Positions 23,370-34,053 are shown, numbered from the stretch's first letter. The stretch: 64,000 bases of DNA from CAIWHR01 sp963708855 (GCA_963708855.1 CAVPUM010000009.1:186001-250000), one strand, 5' to 3'. The notes: generated from the letters alone by a model not told the origin. Numbers and translations: made by a program.

Positions 23370-25167
23370 ATGTTTGGATTCCTGACACCTGCCCGCCGGG
23401 GCGACCCTGGCCCGCTGGCCAATGCCGCCGCGGCGGACAAATATTGGCAATTGCTGCCGCGCAACGACCCGGTTGCGGCACAGCGGGCGATCTCCGAGGC
23501 GCTCGCCGACCTCGTCGTGCTGCGGGATCCCGGGCGCGACCAGCTGCGCGCGCTGCTCGACGCTCGACCAGCGGGCGCGCCCGCTGCGCGACGCGCTGCT
23601 CGTGAACTACGCGACGCGAAATCCGCAGTCGCGACCGCTCGAGAAGAGGTACTGGCGGTCCGCCGTCGACCTGAGCCAGTCCTTCGCCATGGCATTCGAG
23701 CACTTTCTGCGGCAGATCCGCAACGAGCCCAACCCGCGCGCCTGGCGGGAGTACGCGCCGCGCGGCAACGCTGCGCCTGTTCAAGCATCGGCAGGTCGAA
23801 TTCCTGCTGCGGCCGCTCCTGACCGCCTCGTCGAATCCCGAGGGATGGGGCGAGCTCCACGAGGCCTACCGATACGCCGCAGGCCGCGGGCTTTCTGCAC
23901 CAGCCCGTGACGGTGCCGGGCAGCGGCGAGGAGTCCGGCGTCGGGAGGCACGCTCGAGGGCCAGTACATCCGGGTCCTGCTGCTCGATGCGATGAACGAC
24001 GGGCAGTTCTCGCCGTACGACGCCTTCTGGCTCAGCCGCTTCATGCCCCACTGGTGCGAGGCCGTGGCGCTGCGCCCGGTGCCGCCGCCGATGGCGAGGC
24101 AGACGGCGACTACTTCGTCGTGGACCTGGACAGCGCGGAAGGACTGAAGCGCGCGACGGCAGGCGGCCCGGAAAATGCGCTCGTGCTCGACCCGTCGCCG
24201 CTGCTGGCGCTGATCGACACGGAAATCGAGTCGCTGCGCGATCCGCGATACCGGGCGAGCGTGCCGTCGTCCGTTCGGACGCGCCCGGCAGGTCAGGTTG
24301 CTGCGCAAGGTCGCCACGAACTACACGCCCAGACCGGAGCGTGTCAACCGCCGCGGCGAGCGGAAGCCTTTGACGTCGACGGTGAAGGTCATCGTCGGCC
24401 TCGGGCACATCATGCGCATGCTGCGGTACGAGGAGAAGAAGAAGTTCGCCGCCCGGCCCGCGGCTGTGCCCGAAGTCGAGGAGATCACGATCACGGTCGA
24501 GGGCGGATACACGCAGTCGCCGGGCGGTGACACGCGCCCTCCGGAGTTCGGGCGAACCTCCGTCGGCGCACGAGTTCGGCGTGCCCCATCACGTCTGGCA
24601 GCTCAAGGACCGCAGCGCGTCGGGTTGCCGGCTGCGCGCTCCGGTCGGCGACGTCGGCCGCGTGCATCCGGGCACGCTGGTAGCGATTCTCGACGACGAG
24701 ACGATGCGGTGGTCGCTGGTGGTCGTGCGCCGGGTCAAGACGCGCATCGGCGATCGGGTCGACATCGGCGCCGAGTACGTCGGACAAAGTCCGCGGGGCG
24801 TCACGATGGCCATCGCCGGGGGCGATCATCGTCGCCCGACACGCCGGCACCGGACCGGCGCGATCTCTTCACGGCCCTTTATCTGCGCGAGAGCGCGAAG
24901 CAGCCGGTGATGCCGTTCAAGTCGCTCATCCTTGCGCGCGCCAGGCCCAGAGGCGCCCAATCGCTGACCCTGCGGTCGACGACGGCGGAATACTCGGTGC
25001 GCCTGAAGGAGCCGATCGAGGAGCAGGACGACTTCGTCTGGCTGCCCTACGAAGTCCTCGGCCGGCGGCCGATTGTGCCGCCGGCGCCGGAACCCGCGGC
25101 GGACGGCGCGACGCCGCTCCGGCTGTCCCATGCGTTCGCCGTCGCGGCCCGAGCCAGGACGCGCTGA
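23370..25167 (+). CDS. PilZ-like domain protein of unknown function
   Basis: A protein of about 590 residues starting MFGFLTPARRGDPGPLANAA. It has no signal peptide or clear membrane segment. The N-terminal two thirds match nothing I can name (pieces such as HFLRQIRNEPNPRAWREYAP and VALRPVPPP). The C-terminal third contains HHVWQLKDRSASGCRLR followed by a beta-rich stretch with WSLVVVRRVKTRIGDRVDIG. DRSASG fits the (D/N)-x-S-x-x-G half of the PilZ cyclic-di-GMP site; I could not find the RxxxR half, which may be lost in a frameshift. Several frame changes break it. It is transcribed divergently from the helicase, 150 bp away. c-di-GMP binding is a guess. Confidence 0.6.
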
Positions 25168-25223
25168 CGGACTGGCTGGCGCCGCCGCCGGAAAGGCGCG
25201 CCGGCAGCGCCGCCTGACGCCGG

Positions 25224-28200
25224 TCAGTCCGCCGCAAGCGCGATCGTTTTCGGCCCGGCCGGCTGCGCCGCCCGGAAGGCGGCGACGAGCTCGGCCTCCT
25301 TCGCCTTTGCCGCCGCGAGGTGGCGCTCCTTGACGTGGCCGAAGCCGCGGATGTGCTCGGGAATCTGCGCCAGCTCGACGGCGAGCGCGTGGTTGTGCGG
25401 AGCGAGCGCGGCCAGCAGTTCGGCGACGAGCGTTTCGTACTGGCCGATCAGCGCGCGCTCCATCCTGCGCTCGGCGGTCCGGCCGAAAACGTCGAGCGCC
25501 GTGCCGCGGAAGCGGCGCAGCTTCGCGAGCACGCCGAACGCGCGCATCATCCACGGGCCGTACACGCTCTTCCTCGCCTCGCCGGTCGTCGGGTCGGGCT
25601 TGTTGAACACCGGCGGCGCGAGGTGGAACGTGAGCTTGTAGTCGCCCTCGAACTGCGCCGCGACGCGCGCCGCGAAGTCGGTCTCGGCGTAGAGGCGCGC
25701 CACCTCGTATTCGTCCTTCACCGCGAGCAGCTTGAAGTAGTAGCGCGCGACGGCCTCCGTGAGCGCCGTCGTGCCGGGCAGCTTCGCATTCTCGGCGTCG
25801 CGCACCTGCGCAACGAGATCGGTGTAGCGCCTGGCGTAGGCGGCGTCCTGGTAGGCGGTCAGGTAGTCCGCGCGGCGGGCGATGGTTTCGTCGAGCGACG
25901 CCGACAGCCGCTGCGACTCGGGTCGTGGCCGAAGGAATCGCCGCGGCCGTGACGTGCGCGGGATCGACGGCGGCGCGCCTTCCCCAGACGAAACTCTGCT
26001 TGTTCGACTCGATGGCCGTGCCATTCAGCTCGATCGCGCGCACGAGCGCCTGCTCGCTGACCGGAAGCAGCCCGCGCTGGAAGGCGAAGCCGACCATGAA
26101 CAGGTTGGTCGCGATCGAATCGCCCATGAGCCCGGTCGCGAGCCTGGTCGCGTCGAGGAACTCGGCGTCGCCCGGCGCGACCGCGTCCTCGATCTCGCGC
26201 TCCATCGAGCCGCGCGGAAAGGCGAGGTCCGGATCGCGCGTGAAACCCGCCGGCATCACCAGCGCGGTGTTGACGAGCGCCCTGGTGACGCCCTTCTGCA
26301 TCTTGGCCAGCTGCTCGTAGCCGACGCCGGTCAGGATGTCGCAGGCCAGCACGAGCTTCGCGTCGCCCGCGGCGATCCGCGTCGAGTGGAGCTGCTCCGG
26401 CGTGTCGGCGATCCGGACGTGCGAGACGACCGCGCCGTTCTTCTGCGCGAGTCCCGTCATGTCGAGCACGCTCACGCCCTTGCCTTCGAGGTGCGCCGCC
26501 ATCCCGATCAGCGCGCCGATCGTGACGACACCGGTGCCGCCGATGCCGGTGACCAGGATGCCGTAGGGCTCGGCCGTCGCCGGCAGCACGGGATCGGGCA
26601 GGGCGGGAAACGCGCCGGCCTCGGCCTTCCCCGGCTTGCGCAGCGTGCCGCCCTCGACGGTGACGAAGCTCGGGCAGAATCCCTTCACGCACGAGAAGTC
26701 CTTGTTGCACGAGCTCTGGTCGATGGTGCGCTTGCGGCCGAACTCGGTCTCGACCGGCGCGACCGACACGCAGTTCGACTTGATGCCGCAGTCGCCGCAG
26801 CCCTCGCAGACGAGCTCGTTGATGACGACGCGCTTGCGCCGGATCCGGGAACTTGCCGCGCTTGCGCCGGCGGCGCTTCTCGGCGGCGCAGGTCTGGTCG
26901 TAGAGCAGCACCGTGCAGCCCGGGCGTGTCGCGCAGCTTGCGCTGGACGGCGTCGAGCTCGTCGCGATCGTGGATCTCGATGTCCGCCGGCGAAGTAGCC
27001 GGCCGGATACTTGTCGGGCTCGTCGCTGACGACGACGATCCTGGCCACACCCTCGGCCGCGACCTGGCGCGCGATGGCGGCCGGCGTGAGCGGGCCGTCG
27101 AACGGCTGGCCGCCGGTCATCGCGACCGCATCGTTGTAGAGGATCTTGTAGGTGATGTTGACCTTGGCGGCGACCGCGGCGCGAATCGCGAGACTGCCGC
27201 TGTGGTAGTACGTGCCGTCGCCGAGGTTCGCGAAGATGTGCTTCTCGTCGGTGAACGGCGCCTGGCCGATCCACGGCACGCCTTCGCCGCCCATGTGCGT
27301 GAACGTCGACGTCCTGCGGTCCATCCAGATCGCCATCACGTGACAGCCGATGCCGGCCGTGGCGCGGCTGCCTTCGGGGACGTTGGTCGACGTGTTGTGC
27401 GGGCAGCCCGAGCAGAAGTAGGGAATGCGCTCGAGCGTGATCTTCGGCTTGGCGAGCGCGGCTTCCTTGGCGTTGATCCAGTCGACGCGCGCGTTGAGCT
27501 TCTCGCTCGCGCGCGGCTGGAGATCGAGCCGCTGGATCCGCTGCGCGATCACCCGGGCGATCATCGCCGGCGTGAGCTCCGACAGCGCGGGCAGCAGCCA
27601 GTCGCCGTGCGGGCGCACCCATTCGCCCTTTTCGTCGAACTTGCCGACCACGCGCGGGCGCACGTCGTCGCGCCAGTTGTAGAGCTGCTCCTTCAGCTGG
27701 TACTCGACGACCTGCCGCTTCTCCTCGACGACGAGGATCTCCTCCAGCCCTTCGGCGAACTGGCGCACGCCCTCGGGCTCGAGCGGCCACGGCATCGCGA
27801 TCTTGTAGACGCGAAGGCCGATCTCGGCCGCGTCGGCCTCGGTGATGCCGAGGTCGGCGAGCGCCTGCCGCACGTCGAGGTAGCTCTTGCCGCTGGTGAT
27901 GATGCCGAGCCGCGGCTTGGGCGAATCGATGACGATCCGGTTGAGCCGGTTCACGCGGCAGTAGTGCAGCGCGGCGTAGACCTTGTAGTTCTGCATCCGC
28001 GCCTCGGTGGCGAGGAACGGGTCGGGCCAGCGGATCGAGAGGCCGTCGGGCGGCAGCGGAAAATCGTCCGGGACGATGATCGGCGTGCGGTCCGGGTCGA
28101 TGTAGACGGACGACGAGCTCTCGACGGTGTCGGCGACGCACTTGAAGCCCACCCAGCAGCCGGAATAGCGCGACATCGCCCAGCCGTGCAGGCCGAGGTC

Positions 28201-28755
28201 GAGGATCTCCTGCACCGACGACGGATAGAGCACGGGCATCATCGCCGCGGAGAACTGGTGATCCGACTGGTGCGGCAGCGTGGACGACTTCGCGCCGTGG
28301 TCGTCGCCGGCCAGCACCAGCACGCCGCCGTGCTTCGACGTGCCGGCGTGATTCGCGTGCTTGAACACGTCGCCGCAGCGGTCCACGCCGGGCCCCTTGC
28401 CGTACCACATCGCGAACACGCCGTCGTACTTCGCGCGCGGATACAGATTGACCTGCTGCGACCCCCACAACGCCGTCGCCGCGAGGTCTTCGTTCAGGCC
28501 GGGCTGGAACCTGATGTGCGCGCGCTCCAGGAACTTCTGCGCCTTCCACAGCGACTGGTCGAGCGCGCCCAGCGGCGAGCCGCGATAGCCCGAGACGAAG
28601 CCGGCGGTGTTGAGGCCGGCGAGCGCATCGCGCTGGCGCTGCAGGATGAGCAGCCGGACGAATGCCTGCGCGCCGGTCAGATAGACGCGGCCGGACTCCA
28701 GCGCGTACTTGTCGTCGAGGGAAACGTCACGCAGGGCAGGCGCGGCAGCGGCCAT
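25224..28755 (-). CDS. Fused indolepyruvate:ferredoxin oxidoreductase
   Basis: A single-chain 2-oxoacid:ferredoxin oxidoreductase of about 1,170 residues that converts aryl- or branched 2-oxo acids to acyl-CoA, CO2 and reduced ferredoxin. Order: thiamine-diphosphate and alpha-type regions (GFVSGYRGSPLGALDQSLW; YGKGPGVDRCGD; CSGCPHNTSTNVPEGS; GGEGVPWIGQAPF), a ferredoxin-like cysteine cluster (CEGCGDCGIKSNC), and the gamma domain (GIGGTGVVTIGALIGMAAH). Similar fused enzymes are common in aerobic proteobacteria. About four frameshifts break it (near 26.99, 26.93, 26.85 and 25.94 kb). Of two ATGs two codons apart, the second (28755) has better spacing to GGAG. Nothing is seen in the 204 bp upstream. 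Confidence 0.9.
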
Positions 28756-28959
28756 GAACATTGCTCCACAAAATCGTGTCTTGGGAACGCGCGATCACCC
28801 GGTAGGGCACGCGACGCACGCGGCAGGGAATTGTGTCCCCGGCGCGTTCAGGTTGCTTCGGGCGCGCAGTTTACGCCTGCACCCCGGTCCCGGCAATTTA
28901 CCGTTTGCAGAGCAGGGTCATTGCACGGCTCCGCCTGGCCGTCACGGCGGGTGGTCCGA

Positions 28960-30247
28960 TCACTTGTAGTGCATGGTCCCAGGCAGCCACAAGGCGATCT
29001 GCGGGAAGAACGCAACCAGCGCGAGGCCGGCGAGCAGGAGGCCGACATAGGGCGTCACGCCGACGATGATGTCGCGGATCGGCGCCCGCGTGATGGCCTT
29101 GATGGCGAAGAGGTTCATTCCGACCGGCGGCGTGATCAGCGCGAGTTCGAGGTTGATCGTGAGCAGGATGCCATACCAGACCGGGCTGATCTGGAGCGCC
29201 GCCAGCACCGGAAGCACGACCGGAGTGGTGATGAGGATGATCGAGATCGTTTCGAGAAACATTCCGAGCACGAAGATGAGGAGCATCACCGCCGCCAGGA
29301 AGCCAAGTTGCGAGACGCCGTACTGTGTGACCAGTTCGACCATCTGGTTCGGAATGCGCAGCTTGGTGAGCGCGTGCCCGAGCAGCGCCGCCGCGGCGAG
29401 GATCAGGAACAGCATCGCCGTGTTGCGCGCCGCGTCGATCGCCGAGCTCCAGAGATCCCGGAGGCCGAAGTTGCGGTAGACGAGCATCGCGATGGCGAGC
29501 GCGCCCAGCGCGCCCGCGGCCGCGGCTTCCGTCGCCGTGAACACGCCGAAATACATGCCCCCCAGCACCAGCACCGGCAGCGTCAGCGACCAGAACGATT
29601 TGCGCAGCGCCACGACGACCTCGGCCGCTGTGGCGCGCGGCTCGGTGGCGACCGGGATTGGCGGCGAGCCTCGCCGCCGTTGCGCAATAGACGGCGAAGA
29701 TCATGGCCAGCATCAGCCCCGGCAGGATTCCGGCCATGAACAGCGCACCGATCGAGGTGTCGGACACCACGCCGAACAGCACCATCGGCCCGGAGGGCGG
29801 GATCAGGATGCCGAGCGTGCCGCCGCCGCCGACCACGCCGTAGGCGAAGCGCGGGCTGTAGCCGTAGCGGATCATCAGCGGGATCGCGGCGGAACCGATG
29901 GTGAGCGCCGTGGCGACGCTCGACCCCGAGATGGCCGCAAAAATCGTGCACGCCGCCACCGTCGCGATGCCCATGCCGCCGGGAAGATGGCGCAGCAGCG
30001 TGTGCGCGGCGCCGAACAGATCGTCGACGACCTTGCCGCGAATCATGAAGTGCGCCATCAGCGTGAACAGCGGAATGGACACCAGCAGATAGGTGTCGAG
30101 TTTGCCGAACACGAGATCGCCGATGCCGCCAAGATGGCCTTCGGCCGCGTAGAGGATGGCGGCGGCGAACAGCAGCAGGCCGGAGAACACCGGGATTCCC
30201 GTCAGCAGCACGAGCACGAGGCCGACGAGAATCAGCGCGAACAGCAT
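28960..30247 (-). CDS. dctM: TRAP transporter large permease (DctM)
   Basis: The large, ~12-helix membrane subunit of a sodium-driven TRAP importer, about 428 residues from MLFALILVGLVLVLLTGIPV. Typical DctM features are IPLFTLMAHFMIRGKVVDDL, IFAAISGSSVATALTIGSAAIP and GGTLGILIPPSGPMVLFG in the first half, and MFLETISIILITTPVVLPV with LITPPVGMNLFAIKAI in the second. A frameshift near 29640, in a basic loop between halves, splits it. It follows dctQ with a 4-bp gap and closes the unit icl-like–dctP–dctQ–dctM. Confidence 0.92.
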
Positions 30248-30251
30248 GTGC

Positions 30252-30782
30252 CTATTCGATCCCGGTGGTCCGGGCGAGCTCGGTGACGGCGGGCGCGGTC
30301 TTCCGTTGGCGAATGGCGGCAATGAACGCGATCACCGCGGCGGCCAGCATCAGCGCCGCCCCTATGGGGACCAGCAGCTGCGGGATCCACATCGGCACCG
30401 CAAGGTAGCCGTTGGACATCAGTCCGACCATGCGCGAAAAGCCCACCATGTCGGCGCCTTCGACGGTGAGCAACGCCGCGGAGAGGGCGACCGCGACGAG
30501 ACCGCCGAGCACCGTCCACCGCCGGCCACGCGCGGAAAGCCGCTCGGTGACGATGTCGACCGCGATGTGCTCACCTTCCAGCAGCGCATCGGCGGCCGCG
30601 AGCATCACCGCGGCCACCAGCAGGTAACCGGCGAGCTCGTCGACCCATGCCGCCGGCTGGTTGAGGAAATAGCGCATCACGACCGAGTACCCGATCATGA
30701 ACATCGACGCGAGGAGCGCGATCGCGGCCAGCGCGATGCCGAGCCGCGCCAGCGCCCGGACCAGCCGGTCGATCTGCTTCAT
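30252..30782 (-). CDS. dctQ: TRAP transporter small permease (DctQ)
   Basis: The four-helix small membrane subunit of the TRAP importer, 176 residues. It begins MKQIDRLVRALARLGIALAA and has the characteristic second-helix region VVMRYFLNQPAAWVDELAGY near residue 35, where RYFLNQP-x-x-W-x-x-E is a DctQ hallmark, then a loop GEHIAVDIVTERL and two more helices. The frame is clean. It lies 52 bp after dctP and 4 bp before dctM on the same strand, the normal gene order for this transporter class. Confidence 0.9.
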   Translation of the reverse strand: MKQIDRLVRALARLGIALAAIALLASMFMIGYSVVMRYFLNQPAAWVDELAGYLLVAAVMLAAADALLEGEHIAVDIVTERLSARGRRWTVLGGLVAVALSAALLTVEGADMVGFSRMVGLMSNGYLAVPMWIPQLLVPIGAALMLAAAVIAFIAAIRQRKTAPAVTELARTTGIE

Positions 30783-30834
30783 CGCCGGTCCGGAAGCGGC
30801 AACAGCCGGGGAGGGATCAACGCGGGATGCGCGG

Positions 30835-31830
30835 TCAGATCTTCTTCAGGAGCTCGATGATCTTCGGCCCGCCCTCGGGCGCCGACTTCACGAAAGCGTC
30901 GACCACCGGCTTTTCCATCACGGCGCGCCAGGTCGCCTGTTCCTGCGGCGACTGCACGTGCATCGTCATCCCCTTGCCGGCGAGGTCCTTCAGCGCGGCC
31001 GCCGCGGTCTGCTCCGTCACGCCGATCGCGTCCTGTTCGACTTTGGCCGCCGCCGCCTCGATGGCCTGCCGATGGGCGGCGGAGAGCTTGTTCCACCACG
31101 CCGGGTTCGCGTACATGTGGAAATAGATGGTGAAGATCGGTCCGACGGTGCCGAACTTCTGCACCTCGTAGTACTTGCGGCTGTAGGCCGCCGACAGATC
31201 GGTGAGGCCGGCGTCGAGCACGCCTGATTGCAGCGCCTGGTAGACCTCGGAGCCGGGCATCGCGGACGGCGCGGCGCCGGCCGCGGTGAGCGCGTTGTCG
31301 GTCAGCGTGTTGAGGCCCCGGATCTTGACGCCCTTGAAGTCATCGAGCGCGACGATGGGCTTCTTGCCCGACGTGACGATCGTCTCGCGTGTGATGTAGA
31401 GCCAGGCAACGCTTTTCACGCCGCGCTGCGCGAGCTTGTCGTCGAGGTAGCGGCGCGCCTCGGACGCCGGGAAGCGTTTGATCCGCTCGAGGTCGCCCAT
31501 CGCGTAGGGTATGAGCGTCGCGCTCATCTCGGGGATGGTCGTGCCCCACTGGAAATTGACGCTCATCGCCGCCTCGATCGTGCCACGGGCGACCTGCGGG
31601 AAATTCTCGGCCGCCTTGGCGAGCTGTTCGGAGCCGTAGAGCTGGACCTCGACCTGCCCGTTCGTGCGCTGCTTGACGTCGGCGGCAAAGCTCTCGAGCA
31701 GCCTGGTCATGTGGTGCGCGGGCGGCACCTGGTGCGAGATGCGCATGACAATCGCTTGCTGCGCCGCGGCATTCGCAGTGAAGGCAAGCGTGACGATGGC
31801 GAGCCAGTGGCGGACGGACAAGAGCGGCAT
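30835..31830 (-). CDS. dctP: TRAP transporter periplasmic binding protein (DctP)
   Basis: The periplasmic receptor of the TRAP importer, 331 residues. A Sec signal peptide (MPLLSVRHWLAIVTLAFTAN, cut after about NAAA) precedes a DctP fold: MRISHQVPPAHHMTRLLESF, GQVEVQLYGSEQLAKAAEN and GVKIRGLNTLTDNALTAAGA, with the conserved arginine in KIRG that usually holds the ligand carboxylate. An AGGAG site precedes the ATG at 31830. The frame is clean. It lies 31 bp downstream of the isocitrate-lyase/PEP-mutase gene, which suggests that this enzyme acts on the imported organic acid. Confidence 0.92.
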   Translation of the reverse strand: MPLLSVRHWLAIVTLAFTANAAAQQAIVMRISHQVPPAHHMTRLLESFAADVKQRTNGQVEVQLYGSEQLAKAAENFPQVARGTIEAAMSVNFQWGTTIPEMSATLIPYAMGDLERIKRFPASEARRYLDDKLAQRGVKSVAWLYITRETIVTSGKKPIVALDDFKGVKIRGLNTLTDNALTAAGAAPSAMPGSEVYQALQSGVLDAGLTDLSAAYSRKYYEVQKFGTVGPIFTIYFHMYANPAWWNKLSAAHRQAIEAAAAKVEQDAIGVTEQTAAAALKDLAGKGMTMHVQSPQEQATWRAVMEKPVVDAFVKSAPEGGPKIIELLKKI

Positions 31831-31861
31831 GGCGATTCTCCTGGATGTTGAAGTTCGACGT

Positions 31862-32761
31862 TCAGCGGGGATTGCGGCGCGCGACCAGCGCTTCGGCGTA
31901 CTCCTGCAGCGCTGCCTCGCGCTGTCTCTGCGCCGGCAGTCCGACGAGATCGTTGAACGCGTCGAATGCGAACAGGCGCGGCAGGAACTCCTCCGTCGTG
32001 CCGGTGCGCCTGATCGTCGCGAACAGCTCGGCGAGCGCGTGCGCGACCGCGTAGGTCGCGGCCACCGGGAACACGACCGCCGCATAGCCGATCGCCTGCA
32101 GTTCGGCTGCCGGCAACAGCGGCGAGCGCCCGGTTTCGACGTTGTTGGCAAGGCAGGGGCCCGGAATTTCCGCGCAGATCCGGCGCATCTCTGCGACCGT
32201 GGTGGGCGCCTCGACGAACAGCAGGTCGGCGCCCGCGGCGCAGGCGAGCTGCGCGCGCAGTATCGCGTCGTCGACCCCATTCACCGCGAGGGCGTCCGTG
32301 CGCGCCATGATCACGAAATCGGGATCCTCGCGCGCGTCGAGCGCCGCCTTGATCTTCGCGATCCACTCGGCCGGCGGCACGACGGCCTTGCCGGTCATGT
32401 GTCCGCAGCGCTTGGGAAACACCTGGTCCTCGATGAAGAGCCCGGCCACGCCGGCCTTCTCGTACAGGCGCACGGCCCGGGCGACGTTGGTCACGTTACC
32501 GAAGCCCGTGTCGGCGTCGGCGAGCATCGGCAGGGTAGTCGCGTCGCAGTAGTGCGAGTACATCTCGGCGAGCTCGGTGAGCGACAGCTGGGAGGAGTCG
32601 GGGCGCCCGAGCAGCGTCGCCGTCGCGCCGTACCCGCCCGCGGTCAGCGCGGCAAAGCCGGCAGCCTCCGCCAGCCGCGCGCCAAGCGCGTCGTGGACCC
32701 CGGGAAGCACCAGGATCCCGGGCGCGGCGATCAGCTGCTTCAGGCGTGTGGTCTTGCGCAA
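31862..32761 (-). CDS. Isocitrate lyase/PEP mutase family enzyme
   Basis: A cytoplasmic Mg-dependent carbon–carbon lyase of the ICL/PEPM superfamily, about 299 residues. Features are GVHDALGARLAEAAGFAALT, MLADADTGFGN with the metal-binding aspartates, LFIEDQVFPKRCGHM containing the active-loop KRCGH, and VIMARTDALAVNG. Members include methylisocitrate lyase, oxaloacetate hydrolase-like enzymes, carboxyphosphoenolpyruvate mutases and dimethylmalate lyase; the substrate is not decidable by eye. I chose the TTG at 32761 (reading MRKTTRLKQLI) because GGAGG lies seven bases upstream and the family starts there; the frame is open to 32791. First gene of the TRAP unit. Confidence 0.85.
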   Translation of the reverse strand: MRKTTRLKQLIAAPGILVLPGVHDALGARLAEAAGFAALTAGGYGATATLLGRPDSSQLSLTELAEMYSHYCDATTLPMLADADTGFGNVTNVARAVRLYEKAGVAGLFIEDQVFPKRCGHMTGKAVVPPAEWIAKIKAALDAREDPDFVIMARTDALAVNGVDDAILRAQLACAAGADLLFVEAPTTVAEMRRICAEIPGPCLANNVETGRSPLLPAAELQAIGYAAVVFPVAATYAVAHALAELFATIRRTGTTEEFLPRLFAFDAFNDLVGLPAQRQREAALQEYAEALVARRNPR

Positions 32762-32876
32762 GGGGAATCCTCCGCGGCCCTCAGGTCGCACCGAGCCGGC
32801 ATTCTCCCACAGTCGGCAGCGGGGAAAGACCGGCGCACGGGTAAAATGCGCGGCCCCTCATCGTGGAAGGTCGCCC

Positions 32877-33548
32877 ATGAACGCCGAGCTCCTGCCGTCC
32901 ATCGAACTCGAGGTCGGGCCGCGGCCCGACGCCGCGGTCATCTGGCTGCACGGCCTCGGTGCCGACGGCAACGACTTCGTCCCGATCGTCGAGGAGATGC
33001 GGCTGCCCTCGTCGGTGTCGATCCGCTTTGTGTTTCCGCACGCGCCGGTGCGTCCGGTGACGCTCAATAACGGGTTGCGCATGCGCGCCTGGTACGACAT
33101 CGCGCCGGGGGACATCAGCAATCGTGCCGATATCTCCGGCGTGCGCGCATCGCAGGCGCAGGTCGAGGCGCTGATCGCGCGGGAGAACGCTCGCGGCATC
33201 GCCGCCCACCGGATCGTCGTCGCCGGGTTCTCCCAGGGCGGGGTGATCGCATTGCACACGGGTTTGCGCCATGCCGAGCGGCTGGCCGGCATCGTGGCGC
33301 TGTCGACGTACGTCGTGCTGCCGGACCTGCTCGCAGGCGAGGCGAGCCCGGCGAATCGCGACGTGCCGATCTTCATGGCGCACGGCACCGCCGATCCGAT
33401 GGTGCGCCTGGAATGGGGTGAAGCGGGGCACCGGGCGCTCGTCGCAGCCGGCTACCGCGTCGAATGGCACACCTATCCGATGCCGCACTCGGTCGTATGG
33501 GAGGAGATCGAGGCTGTCAGCGCGTTCCTTGGGCGCGCGCTGGCCTGA
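32877..33548 (+). CDS. Alpha/beta-hydrolase, carboxylesterase/phospholipase family
   Basis: A 223-residue cytoplasmic serine hydrolase of the acyl-protein-thioesterase/carboxylesterase 2 family, starting MNAELLPSIELEVGPRPDAA. Signatures are VIWLHGLGADGNDFVPIVEEM (oxyanion region), the nucleophile elbow GFSQGG (Ser near residue 119), an aspartate in HGTADPMV and a histidine in MPHSV. Such enzymes cleave short-chain esters or lysophospholipids. The frame is clean and the length normal. It is divergent from the isocitrate-lyase-like gene, with 115 bp between that must hold both promoters. Confidence 0.92.
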   Translation: MNAELLPSIELEVGPRPDAAVIWLHGLGADGNDFVPIVEEMRLPSSVSIRFVFPHAPVRPVTLNNGLRMRAWYDIAPGDISNRADISGVRASQAQVEALIARENARGIAAHRIVVAGFSQGGVIALHTGLRHAERLAGIVALSTYVVLPDLLAGEASPANRDVPIFMAHGTADPMVRLEWGEAGHRALVAAGYRVEWHTYPMPHSVVWEEIEAVSAFLGRALA

Positions 33549-33601
33549 CAGGGACAGCCCGCACGCTCATGGCGTCGGTTCCCCGCTTCCGATCCTGAGC
33601 G

Positions 33602-33784
33602 TCACCGCGCCGGTTTCGGCTTCTGCGGCCCGCGCTTCGGCGCGATGCCCCGGCGCTCGAGAGCATCACGCAGCAGGAACTCGATTTCGGCATTGACGCT
33701 GCGCAACTCGGCCTGCGCCAGCCGCTCGATGGCAGCCCATACGCCCGGGTCGACGCGCAGCAGGAACGCCTTCTTGTCGGCCAT
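33602..33784 (-). CDS. Ribbon-helix-helix DNA-binding protein
   Basis: A 60-residue protein, MADKKAFLLRVDPGVWAAIE onward, with the Arc/MetJ fold pattern: a short beta strand (KAFLLRVD), helix A (PGVWAAIERLAQAEL), a turn and helix B (SVNAEIEFLLRDALERRG), then a basic tail (APKRGPQKPKPAR). Proteins of this fold bind DNA as dimers through the strand, often as antitoxins or small autoregulators. The lysine/leucine-rich strand and the R-S-V-N-A-E-I-E segment, where helix B begins, fit. No toxin-like partner lies next to it, so I make no toxin–antitoxin call. It converges on the esterase gene, 53 bp away. Confidence 0.78.
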   Translation of the reverse strand: MADKKAFLLRVDPGVWAAIERLAQAELRSVNAEIEFLLRDALERRGIAPKRGPQKPKPAR

Positions 33785-33850
33785 GGGCGATTGCAGAACC
33801 GAAGCATTACGGCCGCACGGCGCGGGTGCGCCGAGCGGGCGCGAACGCGA

Positions 33851-34000
33851 TCAGCGCCGCGCCAGGAAGCCGGCGAGGATGCCGAGCGCGAGACCGAGTG
33901 CCAGTCCCACCGAGGCGATGCCCAGCACCATCCCGACCGCGGTGCCCGCGGCGGTGCCCACCGCGATCCAGAGTCCGCCGTTGCGCGCGAGCATGTTCAT
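33851..34000 (-). CDS. Small glycine-rich membrane protein
   Basis: A 49-residue protein, starting MNMLARNGGLWIAVGTAAGT and ending GILAGFLARR. It is nearly all hydrophobic, with glycines every three or four residues (G-T-A-A-G-T-A-V-G-M-V-L-G), a pattern seen in packed membrane helices and in small glycine-zipper proteins. A purine-rich GGAGG lies about seven bases before the ATG. The frame is open further upstream (to 34123) but that part shows no coding character. I do not recognise the family. It precedes the ribbon-helix-helix gene on the same strand, 66 bp away. Confidence 0.6.
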   Translation of the reverse strand: MNMLARNGGLWIAVGTAAGTAVGMVLGIASVGLALGLALGILAGFLARR

Positions 34001-34053
34001 CCGCAGGCCTCCGTTGACACGCCCGACGCAGCGCGCCGGGAGCGTATAGCAAA

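Noticed and set aside
25882..29739. A ~1,285-codon open frame on the plus strand
   Set aside because: It lies antisense to the well-supported indolepyruvate oxidoreductase and dctM genes and is full of Arg, Asp and His; high GC content leaves opposite frames open. Similar long antisense frames at 3843–5789, 5759–8719 and 37835–41665 were rejected for the same reason.
33602..33784. Ribbon-helix-helix protein as antitoxin of a toxin–antitoxin pair
   Set aside because: No toxin-like ORF is adjacent; the next small gene encodes a membrane protein and is not known as a toxin.
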